Of a stretch of DNA of 40,868 bases, positions 16,209 through 25,723 are shown one piece after another (positions within the stretch are counted from its first letter, which is position 1; each line of letters opens with the position of its first letter). A model generated the notes under the pieces. The model saw only the letters and a list, made by a program, of their open reading frames with translations. It was not told where the DNA came from and did no database searches. The DNA is from Candidatus Cloacimonadota bacterium (GTDB lineage Bacteria; Cloacimonadota; Cloacimonadia; Cloacimonadales; TCS61), in NCBI GenBank assembly GCA_021734245.1, contig JAIPJH010000015.1:1-40868 (forward strand). Reading direction: 5' to 3'. The position numbers and the translations under genes were made by a program.

Positions 16209-17243
16209 ATGAAGCGAATTATAAAACGTGGTTTTGCCAGCGATAACAATGCCGGCGCACATCCAGCAGTTTTGCAGGCAATGATCGATGCCAACGAAGG
16301 ACATGAAATCGGTTATGGAGATGATTATTTTACAGCGCAAGCAATCGAAGTGATCAAACAGCATTTTGGTGAAGATATTGCAGTTTTTCCTGTTTTCAAC
16401 GGAACAGGAGCAAATGTTCTGAGCCTAAAAAATCTGACGGAATCTTTCAATTCGGTGATCTGTGCGGAAACTTCTCATATCAATGTAGATGAATGCGGAG
16501 CTCCGGAAAAGTTCACCGGCTGTAAACTGCTTCCTGTAGAAACAGAAAACGGCAAACTTATCATCGAAAAGATCAAGAAACACATGCATGGTTTTGGATT
16601 CGAACATCATTCTCAACCGGGAGTGATATCGATAACTCAAGTTTCTGAATTAGGAACAGTTTACACACCATCCGAAATCAAAATCTTGGCAGATTATGCC
16701 CATCAAAATAATATGTATCTGCACATGGATGGCGCACGTCTTTCCAATGCTGCTGCAAGTTTGGGGCTTGGTTTTAAAGAATTTACTGCAGATGCCGGAG
16801 TTGATGTACTTTCTTTTGGTCTTACCAAGAATGGAGCGATCAATGCAGAAGCTGTGATCTTCTTCGATACGGATTTGGTTAAAAATTTTAAATATTACCG
16901 CAAACAAGCCATGCAGCTTGGTTCCAAAATGCGTTTTATGGCAGTTCAATTTGAAGCCTTGCTTTATGGGAATATCTGGAAGGAGAACGCAGAACATGCC
17001 AATAGAATGGCTCAGCTTTTAGCAGATAAAATTTCCGAAATTTCTCAAATTAAAATCACGCAGAAAGTTGAATCAAATGGAGTTTTTGCGATAGTTCCGC
17101 CAGAAATAATTCCAAAATTACAAAAGGAATTTTTCTTTTACATGTGGGATGAACATGATTCCGAAGTGCGCTGGATGACCTCTTTCGATACAACAGAAAA
17201 AGATGTGGAACAGTTTGTGGAGTTGGTTAAGAAATTAGTTTAG
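16209..17243 (+). CDS. ltaE: Low-specificity L-threonine aldolase (PLP enzyme)
   Basis: 344 residues. The PLP lysine is K207 in SFGLTKNGA, the ring-stacking H90 is in ETSHIN, and HMDGARLSNAAASLG (172-186) carries the D174/R177 cofactor contacts. It cleaves L-threonine or allo-threonine to glycine and acetaldehyde. AAGGGA lies seven bases before the ATG. It is the only clear complete gene on the plus strand and appears to be monocistronic, with divergent umuD upstream and a terminator hairpin just past its stop. The aldolase/beta-eliminating-lyase fold is also shared with related lyases, but the KNGA motif and length favour the aldolase. Confidence 0.93.
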   Translation: MKRIIKRGFASDNNAGAHPAVLQAMIDANEGHEIGYGDDYFTAQAIEVIKQHFGEDIAVFPVFNGTGANVLSLKNLTESFNSVICAETSHINVDECGAPEKFTGCKLLPVETENGKLIIEKIKKHMHGFGFEHHSQPGVISITQVSELGTVYTPSEIKILADYAHQNNMYLHMDGARLSNAAASLGLGFKEFTADAGVDVLSFGLTKNGAINAEAVIFFDTDLVKNFKYYRKQAMQLGSKMRFMAVQFEALLYGNIWKENAEHANRMAQLLADKISEISQIKITQKVESNGVFAIVPPEIIPKLQKEFFFYMWDEHDSEVRWMTSFDTTEKDVEQFVELVKKLV

Positions 17244-17280
17244 AAAAAAAACCTTCCAGATTTCGAAAACCTGGAAGGTT
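17244..17280 (-). terminator. Intrinsic terminator of the leftward secreted-protein unit
   Basis: AACCTTCCAG (17250-17259) and CTGGAAGGTT (17271-17280) make a perfect 10-bp stem. On the minus strand the stem is followed by a run of T from the A-tract at 17244-17250, the classic rho-independent form. It lies beyond the stop of the 738-residue secreted protein (17412). For the plus-strand ltaE it directly follows the stop but lacks a plus-strand T-run. Confidence 0.8.
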
Positions 17281-17337
17281 AAATCTACTCTGAAAAGCTC
17301 TCTATCAGAAATTCTTGCATTTGAGACTTTCAGAATT

Positions 17338-17366
17338 TTTCAAGATCAATATAATTGACCTTGAAA
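17338..17366. repeat. Long inverted repeat in the ltaE/secreted-protein spacer
   Basis: TTTCAAG-a-TCAAT and ATTGA-c-CTTGAAA pair over 12 bp with one mismatch and an ATA loop. It lies between the stop of the leftward protein and its terminator, so in that transcript it would form a 3'-UTR hairpin. Confidence 0.6.
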
Positions 17367-17411
17367 GTGCTTAACTGGAAGCCTGTTTGGAAGAAGCCTT
17401 TTCAAGGTTTA

Positions 17412-19628
17412 TTATTTCAACAATAAAACTTTTTTACTTCTTACTTCTTTCCCAACTTTCAATTTCACAAAATAAACTCCGCTGGAAACAGGTCGATTGT
17501 TGTAGTCGGTACCGTTCCAGACAACTACACTTTCACTCGTTCCTAAACTCCCGTTTGGGAACGTAAATGTCTTCACTTTCTGGCCTTTCAAATTATAGAT
17601 ATCTATGTTCGTAAAAAAAGACGTTTGCGTTACGTTAAAACTAATTGTTGTAGTTGGATTAAACGGATTGGGGGAAATATTCAAATCTAATTCTGGTTGG
17701 ATCACGTCATTTCCTATTCCGGTAATTTCAGCCGTCAAAAGATAAGGATCGGTTGGGCTGCCGCAGGTTTCATTGTTCAGGAAATTCATAGTTTCATTGC
17801 AGGTATACACTTCATCGCTTGCTTCATCGTAGATCATGAAGCTTATTTCTTCACCATCGGTATCTCCAACAACAGTAAAATACCAGAAACCAAAATCGTA
17901 ATAAGGTGGATTGGCTGGTTGCCAGGCTGCAATACTTCTGCAATCCGATTCTCCACCCGGTCCAAAAGCTCCGACCATATTATTTCCTGTATTATCAAAT
18001 TCATTACCTTCAAATGTGATCGCAGCCATCACTACCATGGAATATTGAGTTCCGCTGATTACTGACCAATCTGGAATTTCATCGGTATTTGCATTTTCTT
18101 TTTTTTGTTTTGTTAGGATGGCATCTGTTCCACCGTACACCAGAATATCAGAAGCATTCATGTCAATTTTATAACCTTGATTTGGCTCCATCTGCAAAAG
18201 ATCGCCAACCCAACTTCCGGGAGGATTGATATAATTAGCAGTTTGCGATTGACTTTTTACCTGATTTACATTCTGTGCGATAATATACAGAGCATCATCC
18301 AAAGGAATAATTGTGCGTGGATAATAGGCTATCCAATTCCAACTTTCTGTCAAATTGATCGGAGTGTTCACATCAATAGGTTCACCATTCAAAACAAAAT
18401 CGTTAACGGGATTAGTCATATAAACCAGATATGCTTCGCCATCAGTAATCTCTGTTAAATTACCGATCCAGGTTTGAGAAGCTTCAAAATAGGTGGCAGA
18501 TTGCGTTTGATTTTTAACCTGATAAATATTTGCGCCCAACGTTCCAAAAACATTGGAAATCGCTGGATCAATGGGATGTACGTAAAATGAAATCCAGTTC
18601 CAGTATTCTCCCAGATCGATCACTTGATTAATACTGAAATCGATATTCAAAGTATACGGATCTTCCGGAGTTCCCAAAGTTGAGTTATTATCAAAATATA
18701 CAGTTTCCCAGCAATCATAAACTGCAGATGTGGAACTTTCGTAAACTTTAAAGCTGATTTCTTCATTTTGAATATTTCCTACTACAGTAAAAAACCAGTA
18801 TCCATCCCAATATGGCAGATTGGGTTCCTGCCAGACAGCAACTCCACGACAATCATCTTCGCCACCGGGTCCAAAAGCTCCAATATGATTTATTCCATCA
18901 TAAACAATCGGATCGGAACCAAACATAACTTCACACATTATTACCATGCTGTATTGTGTACCGGAAAGTGGTTCCCAATCGATAAGAGTAAAATCGATAT
19001 TTTCAGTATTTTGCCCCTGAATCACTTCTACATCTGTTTGTGTAACTGTATTGTATCCGGAAAGTGAAGCCGTAATATTATATGTTCCAGGCACAGCAGG
19101 AAGTTCATAATATCCGCTGCTGTTGGGATGAACAGAATAAGTTCCATTGGAAACATCAGCATTTTGCAAATCACCGGCCGGCGGTGTTGTGGTGAGTAAT
19201 GAAATAGTTCCTGTTATCAGATTGGAACCGACTGAAAGCAGATAAGGATCGGAGGGAGAACCAATTGTATCATTATCTTGAAAAATAAAAGTCTGATCGC
19301 AATCATAGATTTGATCGGAAGCTTCGTCATAGATTTTAAAGCTGATTTCCTCACCGTTTGTATTACCCACGATATTGAAATACCAGAAGCCCGGATTTCC
19401 TGATTCCCAACCTGCAATATCTCGGCAGTCGCTGATTCCACCAGGGCCAAACGCTGCAGCCATATTCGTTCCTGTACTTTCAAAATAAGAACCATTATAA
19501 AGAATTCTGGCGAATAGTATCATGGAATACTGAGTTCCGGTGATTGGCTGCCAATTGGGTGGATCGGCCGCAAGAAATGTAGACGAAACCAAAAAAAGCA
19601 AAATTATTATAAACTTAAATTTTTTCAT
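17412..19628 (-). CDS. Secreted protein with three cysteine-paired A modules, two B modules and a sorting domain
   Basis: 738 residues with a signal peptide (1-20, ...STFLAAD). Three copies of a roughly 105-residue A module lie at 25-131, 218-327 and 521-631. Each has GTQYSM, then AFGPGGxxDCRxxAxW, WYFxxVG, EEISFxxY and a closing C before a GSPxDPYxL-type turn. Each copy keeps two cysteines at equal positions (C68/C110, C260/C306, C563/C610), suggesting a disulfide. A carboxypeptidase-regulatory-like domain lies at about 138-214. Two B modules (341-417, 426-498) share WNWI, QVKxQxQxAxY and WxGxL. The tail (about 652-738, PNPFNPTTTISF...SSGVYF...VLLLK) is the type A sorting domain. The function is unknown; surface adhesion or a matrix role is inferred. 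The start overlaps the upstream gene by ATGA, so the two are co-translated. Confidence 0.85.
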   Translation of the reverse strand: MKKFKFIIILLFLVSSTFLAADPPNWQPITGTQYSMILFARILYNGSYFESTGTNMAAAFGPGGISDCRDIAGWESGNPGFWYFNIVGNTNGEEISFKIYDEASDQIYDCDQTFIFQDNDTIGSPSDPYLLSVGSNLITGTISLLTTTPPAGDLQNADVSNGTYSVHPNSSGYYELPAVPGTYNITASLSGYNTVTQTDVEVIQGQNTENIDFTLIDWEPLSGTQYSMVIMCEVMFGSDPIVYDGINHIGAFGPGGEDDCRGVAVWQEPNLPYWDGYWFFTVVGNIQNEEISFKVYESSTSAVYDCWETVYFDNNSTLGTPEDPYTLNIDFSINQVIDLGEYWNWISFYVHPIDPAISNVFGTLGANIYQVKNQTQSATYFEASQTWIGNLTEITDGEAYLVYMTNPVNDFVLNGEPIDVNTPINLTESWNWIAYYPRTIIPLDDALYIIAQNVNQVKSQSQTANYINPPGSWVGDLLQMEPNQGYKIDMNASDILVYGGTDAILTKQKKENANTDEIPDWSVISGTQYSMVVMAAITFEGNEFDNTGNNMVGAFGPGGESDCRSIAAWQPANPPYYDFGFWYFTVVGDTDGEEISFMIYDEASDEVYTCNETMNFLNNETCGSPTDPYLLTAEITGIGNDVIQPELDLNISPNPFNPTTTISFNVTQTSFFTNIDIYNLKGQKVKTFTFPNGSLGTSESVVVWNGTDYNNRPVSSGVYFVKLKVGKEVRSKKVLLLK

Positions 19629-20323
19629 TTTACCTCTGTTTTATCATTGGTTTTGTTTTTTCTGGAAACTTCCTCATCCAAAATGAGAGTATCGGAAGAA
19701 GCTGTAACCACATAAAACTTTCTGGTGTATTGTTCAAAATCAAAATCGATCCAGGTGGTATCTGATGTGTGACCAACAAGATTTTCTGAAGATTTTACGA
19801 CATCAACAGTATCATCGGCATAAATGTAATAACTGTTTGCGTTTATTGAAGTTGACCAGGATAATGCTATAATTTCTCTAGTAGAATTGAATGAAATATT
19901 TACGTTTTGTGGAGGTAGAAGTAAGGTGAATTCCGAAGTTAAAGTATATGGATCACTGGGAGAACCAAATGTATCACCATCCTGAAAAATGAAAGTTTGA
20001 TCACAATCATAGATCTGATCGGAAGCTTCATCATAGATTTTGAAGCTAATTTCTTCTCCGTTTGTATTACCCACGATATTGAAATACCAGAAGCCCGGAT
20101 TTCCTGATTCCCAGCCTGCAATTTCTCGGCAATCATCGATTCCACCCGGACCGAAAGCTGCAGCCATATTTGTTCCAGAATTATCAAATGATGAATTATT
20201 GAAGATGATTGTGGTAAAAAGCACCATGGAATATTGAGTTCCAGTTATTTCCTGCCAGTTAGGAGGATCAGCAAAAATATTTAAGCTGATAAAACAGATA
20301 ATAAATATCAGTATTATTTTCAT
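19625..20323 (-). CDS. Exported protein with one A module and a fibronectin-III-like domain
   Basis: 232 residues from the ATG at 20323, which gives a clean signal peptide (MKIILIFIICFISLNIFA). An upstream in-frame ATG would add 19 charged residues before it. No Shine-Dalgarno is evident at either start. The A module spans about 20-128 (NWQEITGTQYSM, AFGPGGIDDCREIAGW, EEISFKIYDEASDQIYDC) with both cysteines. A fibronectin-III-like domain follows (about 136-215), then a charged tail. It lacks the sorting domain of its neighbours, so it may stay periplasmic or pair with the next protein. Its DNA is 56 of 56 bases identical to the first module of the downstream gene over 20058-20113, a sign of recent duplication or conversion. 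Confidence 0.8.
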   Translation of the reverse strand: MKIILIFIICFISLNIFADPPNWQEITGTQYSMVLFTTIIFNNSSFDNSGTNMAAAFGPGGIDDCREIAGWESGNPGFWYFNIVGNTNGEEISFKIYDEASDQIYDCDQTFIFQDGDTFGSPSDPYTLTSEFTLLLPPQNVNISFNSTREIIALSWSTSINANSYYIYADDTVDVVKSSENLVGHTSDTTWIDFDFEQYTRKFYVVTASSDTLILDEEVSRKNKTNDKTEVK

Positions 20324-20365
20324 GATTTTAAATGAAAATTTATAAAATCTCTCTCGAATAGATAA

Positions 20366-20401
20366 TAATTCCCAGACCATATGAATACAGCCTGGGAATT
20401 A
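20366..20401 (-). terminator. Hairpin after the beta-helix protein gene
   Basis: TAATTCCCAG (20366-20375) and CTGGGAATTA (20392-20401) form a 10-bp stem with a 16-base loop, 12 bases past the stop at 20413. On the minus strand it is followed by an AT-rich stretch without a pure U-tract. It may be a partial terminator separating the pilus cluster from the last two genes. Confidence 0.5.
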
Positions 20402-20412
20402 ATTTTAACAAT

Positions 20413-23400
20413 CTATTTCATCAAGAGACATTTACGGATTTCTTCGTGACCGTTCCACTTCAGTTTATAGAAATAAATTCCCGAACTTTGATCGCCGGCA
20501 TTCCAAATGATATCATGGTTTCCAGCAGATTGCTGCCCATTAACCAATGTTTCTACTAACTGGCCTTTTGCATTGAAAATCTGTAGTTGAACTTTTCCGT
20601 CCTGTGGTAAATTATAGGAAATCAAAGTTTCCGGATTGAAGGGATTAGGATGGTTTTGAGCTACCTGGAATCGTTCTGAATTACTTGGAGTTATATTTTG
20701 CTTCTGGAAATTTATCTGGAATAATTCTCTGGGATTTCCGGTGATTTCATTTGGTTGATAAGTGATAGTTTCCTCTGAGAACAGAGTGGAATTCGAAGCA
20801 TTATCGTACAATTTTAATCTTAAATTTTCGATTTCATCTCCGATGATAGTAAAATACCAGAGATCATTTTGCAGTGTTCCAATGCTGTGGCAAAGACCAT
20901 CTTTATCAAAAATTCCAACAGAATAATTTTGATCATCTTTCAATTCTTCACCATTCAAATAAATCGAACTCATCAAGATCATATTGGAATCTGTTCCCGG
21001 CATCAATTGCCAGTTTGCCAGGTTGGAAGGATTAAGTTTGATCAGATTTTCGCGTGTTTCTTCTACATGCGGTGGATAATCCAGGAAAAGCGGATCGTCG
21101 GGTGTTATTTCGTCCGGCCAATAAAGAATGTAGGATATTCCGGGTTGCATGGTTGTAAGATCACCGATCCAACCTCCGTAATAAACAGCAGACTGGGTCT
21201 GAGTTTTGATCATAGTATCATCTACCACGCCGATACTTTCCAATGCTTCTTCCAGGGTCAATTCCGTTTGGGGTAGATAACTTATCCAATTGTAGAATTG
21301 CTGAAGTTGTATTCGATGTGTAAGAGGATTTATTTTTTCGCCGGAAAAGGTGTATCCATTGTATGAATTCAGCATATAAATTTTGTAACCTTCATAGTAG
21401 TTAAGAGAATCCAAACCTCCAAACCAATCGATCATAATCGGATCGTATTGGCCAAAATCGGTTTGAGATTTCACTTGTAAAATATCTGGAACTACTTCCA
21501 GAACATCAAATAAACCATCGATCAAGTAATCTGCTGGTTCCAGATTAAAAGATACCCAATTCCAATTATCCATCAGATCAAATTCCATATCATAAGAGGG
21601 TGAGTCGATTGTGAGATCAACTCCACTGGGATAAATCACGCAATCATCAAAAATAATTTCTTCATTACAATCTAAAATGGTATCGGTTTCTTCATTATAA
21701 AATTTAAACCAGATATTATCCAAGCCACTATCATTATCGCTGACGATGGTAATGTACCAATAACCGCCCAATGGCCAGTAATTTGTCCAGAAGACATGAT
21801 TTCCACCTTCCCAGGTAGCAAGTCCCCGACATTCTTCGATCAGTCCAGTGGCCTGATCATAACCAAACGCTGCTAGCTGATTACTGCCTGTTTTCGACAT
21901 GAATTCTCCATCATAAGTTACTGTGAAATAAGCTGTCATCACGTATTGCGTTCCAGTGATCGGCTGCCAGCCATCAATCAAGGTAAAATTGATATTGGGT
22001 GTCGTCTGGAAAGCAATCACTTGAATATCGCTTAGTATCATGGTCGAATAACCAGACAGGGAAGCGCTGACGTCATATGTTCCATTTAGAATATCTAACG
22101 AGTAAGTACCATCGGCAGCGGGAGAGACCGAAACTGTTCCTGCCGTGATGATAACATTTTCCACGTTTCCGGCACCTCCGAAAAGAGTTACAGTTCCTGT
22201 GATTGTTCCTTCATTCAATACCAGTGGCAGATAAAAATCGATTCCGGTTGTCTGCAGTCCCGATTCTACAACCACATCTTCCTGAATCTGCGTTTCATAG
22301 CCGGGAAGTTCTGCTGTAACATCATAAGTTCCAGGAGTGATTTCCAGAATATATTCGTAATACAAAATTGTACCTGGATTGAAAGGATCTTCTACTGGAT
22401 AGGGATTTGTTATCAGGTTCCCCGCCGATACTTCCACGTTTTCCGGATTTCCGATTCCTTCTACTTCCACCTGACCGACAATTTCTCCAGGTGGTGGTGG
22501 AGAGAGAGTTAAGTTGATTACAACAAGTTCATTTTGAACAACTAAATTATCAAATCCACTCGAACTATAACCAGTCAATGTAGCAACCAGATCATAAGTT
22601 CCAGCCACCAGACTGAGCATATAGTTTCCATCTGCATCAGGATTCGTAGTATAAACAGTTCCGGGTGGAGTAGTTAAGGTAGCAGTTACCAAAACGTCTT
22701 CCACGCTTCCGGTTCCGCCATCCAGTGTTATAGTTCCGGTAATGCCGTTTTGTGCAAAGAAAAAAGCTCCCATATCGGTATTTGTGCCATCGGGATCCAG
22801 GGGACTATTGGGATCACCAGTATCGATACAGGGAGATTTAGTTTCATCGGGAGTGGGGATGTTTGCCCAAGTAAGTGAATAATCTCCGTTGGTTGGATCA
22901 GCAAAAAGCGGATCTTCATCGATACATCCAGTTCCAAAATAACTCTGTCCGGTAGCGGATTCCAAATCGGAATAAGTAGCCGATAACGAGGCAGTCGGTT
23001 CCAGATAGATATTATTTGTTGCATCTCCCCAAACAATAGAATTCAGTATAGTAATGTTAGAATTATAAAGTGCTGCAAGTCCAGAACCTGATTGATTGGC
23101 GACATTGTAGGCGATTGAACAATTTGTAATTTCCGGATTTGAACCGTTGAAAGCTGAAACACCGCCACCGTTCCATTCCGTAAAGTTATCTGCAATAAGT
23201 ACATAGTTCAAGGTAGGATCGGAAGCATAGCAGTTGATTCCTCCACCATCATATTGAGAAACATTATCTGTGATTTCTACATTTTCGAATATAACATCAG
23301 AATAAGATATATACAAACCACCACCAGCACCGGATGCAACATTGTCATAAATTTTTGAATCGTAAATTTCAATATTTGAAGCATTACAATAAATTGCACC

Positions 23401-23877
23401 TCCTGTTGTAGCGGAATTGTTATTAAAATTGCAATTATAAAATTCAGGTACCGAATTGTAACAATAAATTACTCCTCCGCGGTAGTCCGATCCAGATCCA
23501 GTAGCATTACCATATTCAAAATTACAATAATGGAATTGAGAAGGGTCCAGTCCATTTGTGTATGTATCATAAAATCTTAATCCATGCCAACCTTCTGTGG
23601 TATTTAGAGCCGTAAATGTAATTGAATTACCATCAACTCCGTTCGCTAAAATTCGACCATAAACATAGAATTTGTAATATCCGGAAAATTGGATATCGAC
23701 TCCCGCATCGATGACGAGTTGATCTCCACTTGCCAGTTCAATCTCTCCATCGATAATGTAAGGGCTTTCTGCTGCAGTCCAGTCCAGATCTATCAATACT
23801 CCGGCTGGAATGTTTGTTTGTGCTGCCAAAAAGGCAAATGAACAAATAATAATTATTACGCTATAAACTCTTTTCAT
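20413..23877 (-). CDS. Large secreted beta-helix protein with regulatory-like, A and B modules and a sorting domain
   Basis: 1154 residues from the ATG at 23877, chosen for the GGGAGG five bases upstream and the signal peptide it creates (MKRVYSVIIIICSFAFLAA). About 40-325 is a right-handed beta-helix of GGGxY/NNxA-type coils, closed by a choice-of-anchor-Q-like SPCIDTGDPNSPLDPDGT (348-365). Three carboxypeptidase-regulatory-like domains lie at about 378-460, 463-552 and 556-635. An A module (about 637-757) keeps both cysteines (EECRGLATW, LDCNEE). Two B modules (770-845, 860-930) and a degenerate A module (955-1058) with only one cysteine follow. The sorting domain is at 1074-1154 (HPNPFNPETLISY). 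A carbohydrate-binding or adhesive surface role is inferred. It starts 20 bases after the lipoprotein gene. Confidence 0.87.
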   Translation of the reverse strand: MKRVYSVIIIICSFAFLAAQTNIPAGVLIDLDWTAAESPYIIDGEIELASGDQLVIDAGVDIQFSGYYKFYVYGRILANGVDGNSITFTALNTTEGWHGLRFYDTYTNGLDPSQFHYCNFEYGNATGSGSDYRGGVIYCYNSVPEFYNCNFNNNSATTGGAIYCNASNIEIYDSKIYDNVASGAGGGLYISYSDVIFENVEITDNVSQYDGGGINCYASDPTLNYVLIADNFTEWNGGGVSAFNGSNPEITNCSIAYNVANQSGSGLAALYNSNITILNSIVWGDATNNIYLEPTASLSATYSDLESATGQSYFGTGCIDEDPLFADPTNGDYSLTWANIPTPDETKSPCIDTGDPNSPLDPDGTNTDMGAFFFAQNGITGTITLDGGTGSVEDVLVTATLTTPPGTVYTTNPDADGNYMLSLVAGTYDLVATLTGYSSSGFDNLVVQNELVVINLTLSPPPPGEIVGQVEVEGIGNPENVEVSAGNLITNPYPVEDPFNPGTILYYEYILEITPGTYDVTAELPGYETQIQEDVVVESGLQTTGIDFYLPLVLNEGTITGTVTLFGGAGNVENVIITAGTVSVSPAADGTYSLDILNGTYDVSASLSGYSTMILSDIQVIAFQTTPNINFTLIDGWQPITGTQYVMTAYFTVTYDGEFMSKTGSNQLAAFGYDQATGLIEECRGLATWEGGNHVFWTNYWPLGGYWYITIVSDNDSGLDNIWFKFYNEETDTILDCNEEIIFDDCVIYPSGVDLTIDSPSYDMEFDLMDNWNWVSFNLEPADYLIDGLFDVLEVVPDILQVKSQTDFGQYDPIMIDWFGGLDSLNYYEGYKIYMLNSYNGYTFSGEKINPLTHRIQLQQFYNWISYLPQTELTLEEALESIGVVDDTMIKTQTQSAVYYGGWIGDLTTMQPGISYILYWPDEITPDDPLFLDYPPHVEETRENLIKLNPSNLANWQLMPGTDSNMILMSSIYLNGEELKDDQNYSVGIFDKDGLCHSIGTLQNDLWYFTIIGDEIENLRLKLYDNASNSTLFSEETITYQPNEITGNPRELFQINFQKQNITPSNSERFQVAQNHPNPFNPETLISYNLPQDGKVQLQIFNAKGQLVETLVNGQQSAGNHDIIWNAGDQSSGIYFYKLKWNGHEEIRKCLLMK

Positions 23878-23897
23878 GGCTACCTCCCGTGCCAAAC

Positions 23898-25688
23898 TTA
23901 TGGTTTAACTTGGATTATTTTCAATCCTACATTGTCTGTGATATAGGCATAACTTCCCACAACACAGATCGATATTGGTTCACTATTCATTTCTATATTT
24001 CCCAAAATGTCGGGATGATTATAATCACTAGCATCTATAACATAGAAACCTAATTCTTTGTCAACAAAATAAGCAAAACCTTCTTCTGCCCATACTCCAT
24101 AAACATAACCATCAGTATCAATTCTGGATACTTCTGTTGGATTTGTTTGATCTGATACATCAATTATTTTCATGCCGTTTTCACCATCTGCCACATAGGC
24201 ATAATCTCCAACAACATGTATATCAATAAAGCTGCCAGAAGTGTCTTCTTCACCTACTAGAACAGGATTTGCATGGTCTGTGATATCAAATATTTTCAAA
24301 CCTTCAATACCTTCAGCAACATAAGCATAATTTCCACTAACAAATACATCTCTGGCATTTTCAAGATCGTAATTTGCTACTTGATGAAGATCCGAACCGG
24401 CAATATAAATTATTGAAAAACCTGCATTACCTTCTGCAATATAGGCATAATCTCCACTAACAAAAATATTCTTGGGAATTCCCTGCGTGTCTGAATAGCC
24501 GATTAATACGGGTTCAGTGAGACTTGCAATATCAAGTTTGTGAATTCTTCCCGGATCGGTAGGCGTGGAATGTGTAGCTACATACGCAATATTTCCAATG
24601 ACATATGATGATAATGTTCTGTCAGCAAGTTCATAATATCCTAAAACTTCAGGAACATTTGGTTGGAAACAATCAATTACTGCTAAACCATAATATTCAT
24701 CTGAAACAAAGGCAGTCCAATCTGAAAAATAAACTTCCAAGGCATTACCAGGTGTTTGCACTTCCCCAACGATCTGCAGATTGATATTGATCGTATCAAC
24801 TTCGCTATAAACTGAGAAAAGTGTATCCTGAAAAGCCCGAACACGATAATACAGAGTTGCGCATTGAAATTCAATATCATCTACATAGGTTGTTACATTG
24901 CTGTCTACTACAGTATATTCATTATTCCAATCATCATCACCTACTTTTCGGTCTATGGAAAAACCATCCTCACCTGTAGAATTATCAGTCCAATTCAAAC
25001 GGATCTTATCTTCGTCCAGAACAACTGTATACAATCCAGATGGTGAGAGTAGAGTTTGAAATAAACTATCTTGTGCAGAAGGAGAAGTTTCAGACCCGAA
25101 ATATGCCGAAACTCTGTAATAAAGTGTATCAAATAGTGCAGCTTCATCCGTAACTTCTGTCGTGTTCTCGGCCAATTTGAAATATTTGTTATTCCAGTTT
25201 CCATTACCAATTTTCTTATCGACATAATAACCTTCTTCGCCCACGCAGCGATCGAACCAGCTGATCTCTACATTAGATTGATCTACTGTTTCCACTTCTA
25301 CATCGTAGGGTGCAGTATTGGCAGACATGTAGGCATCAGCTTCGGAATACTGCGAAAAAAGTGCTGTTTCCAAATTGTAATAACGAACTTTGTAGGCATA
25401 TACCAGGCTGTCATCTGTTGGAATGTAATCGAAATATTCAAATGTGTCACTATCAACCTGAGCAAAATATTCATCCCAGGGCTCTTCTCCAACTTTTTTT
25501 GCGATAAAGAATTCCAGTGTGTCGCCTTCTGAATTATCGTAAAGCCATGAAATTTTTACTATACCTGTGGAAGTTTTTTCTACCGTTAGATTGTAAGGAA
25601 CATCTCCGGCTACCGGTGCAGTGGCATCTCCGCAACAATACAGCAAAACTGAAATTAGCGGAATAACCAGAATCTTCAGGATTTTCAT
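23898..25688 (-). CDS. LVIVD-propeller protein with fibronectin-III-like repeats, probable lipoprotein
   Basis: 596 residues from the ATG at 25688, with AGGAAG upstream; a GTG two codons earlier is possible. The N-terminus MKILKILVIPLISVLLYCCG has a lipoprotein-like hydrophobic stretch ending in two cysteines (C18, C19), although LLYC is not a canonical lipobox. Three fibronectin-III-like domains occupy about 28-300 (VEISWFDRCVGEEGYYVDKK, IRLNWTDNSTGEDGFSIDRK). Residues about 300-596 are LVIVD repeats (VSGNYAYVAEGIEGLKIFDI, VVGDYAYVADGENGMKIIDV) that should form a beta-propeller. Surface or outer-membrane attachment is inferred. It lies 35 bases after the secretin gene, so it is probably co-transcribed with pilus genes. 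Confidence 0.84.
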   Translation of the reverse strand: MKILKILVIPLISVLLYCCGDATAPVAGDVPYNLTVEKTSTGIVKISWLYDNSEGDTLEFFIAKKVGEEPWDEYFAQVDSDTFEYFDYIPTDDSLVYAYKVRYYNLETALFSQYSEADAYMSANTAPYDVEVETVDQSNVEISWFDRCVGEEGYYVDKKIGNGNWNNKYFKLAENTTEVTDEAALFDTLYYRVSAYFGSETSPSAQDSLFQTLLSPSGLYTVVLDEDKIRLNWTDNSTGEDGFSIDRKVGDDDWNNEYTVVDSNVTTYVDDIEFQCATLYYRVRAFQDTLFSVYSEVDTININLQIVGEVQTPGNALEVYFSDWTAFVSDEYYGLAVIDCFQPNVPEVLGYYELADRTLSSYVIGNIAYVATHSTPTDPGRIHKLDIASLTEPVLIGYSDTQGIPKNIFVSGDYAYIAEGNAGFSIIYIAGSDLHQVANYDLENARDVFVSGNYAYVAEGIEGLKIFDITDHANPVLVGEEDTSGSFIDIHVVGDYAYVADGENGMKIIDVSDQTNPTEVSRIDTDGYVYGVWAEEGFAYFVDKELGFYVIDASDYNHPDILGNIEMNSEPISICVVGSYAYITDNVGLKIIQVKP

Positions 25689-25723
25689 AATCACTTCCTA
25701 TGATTTAACATCATCATTTAAAC

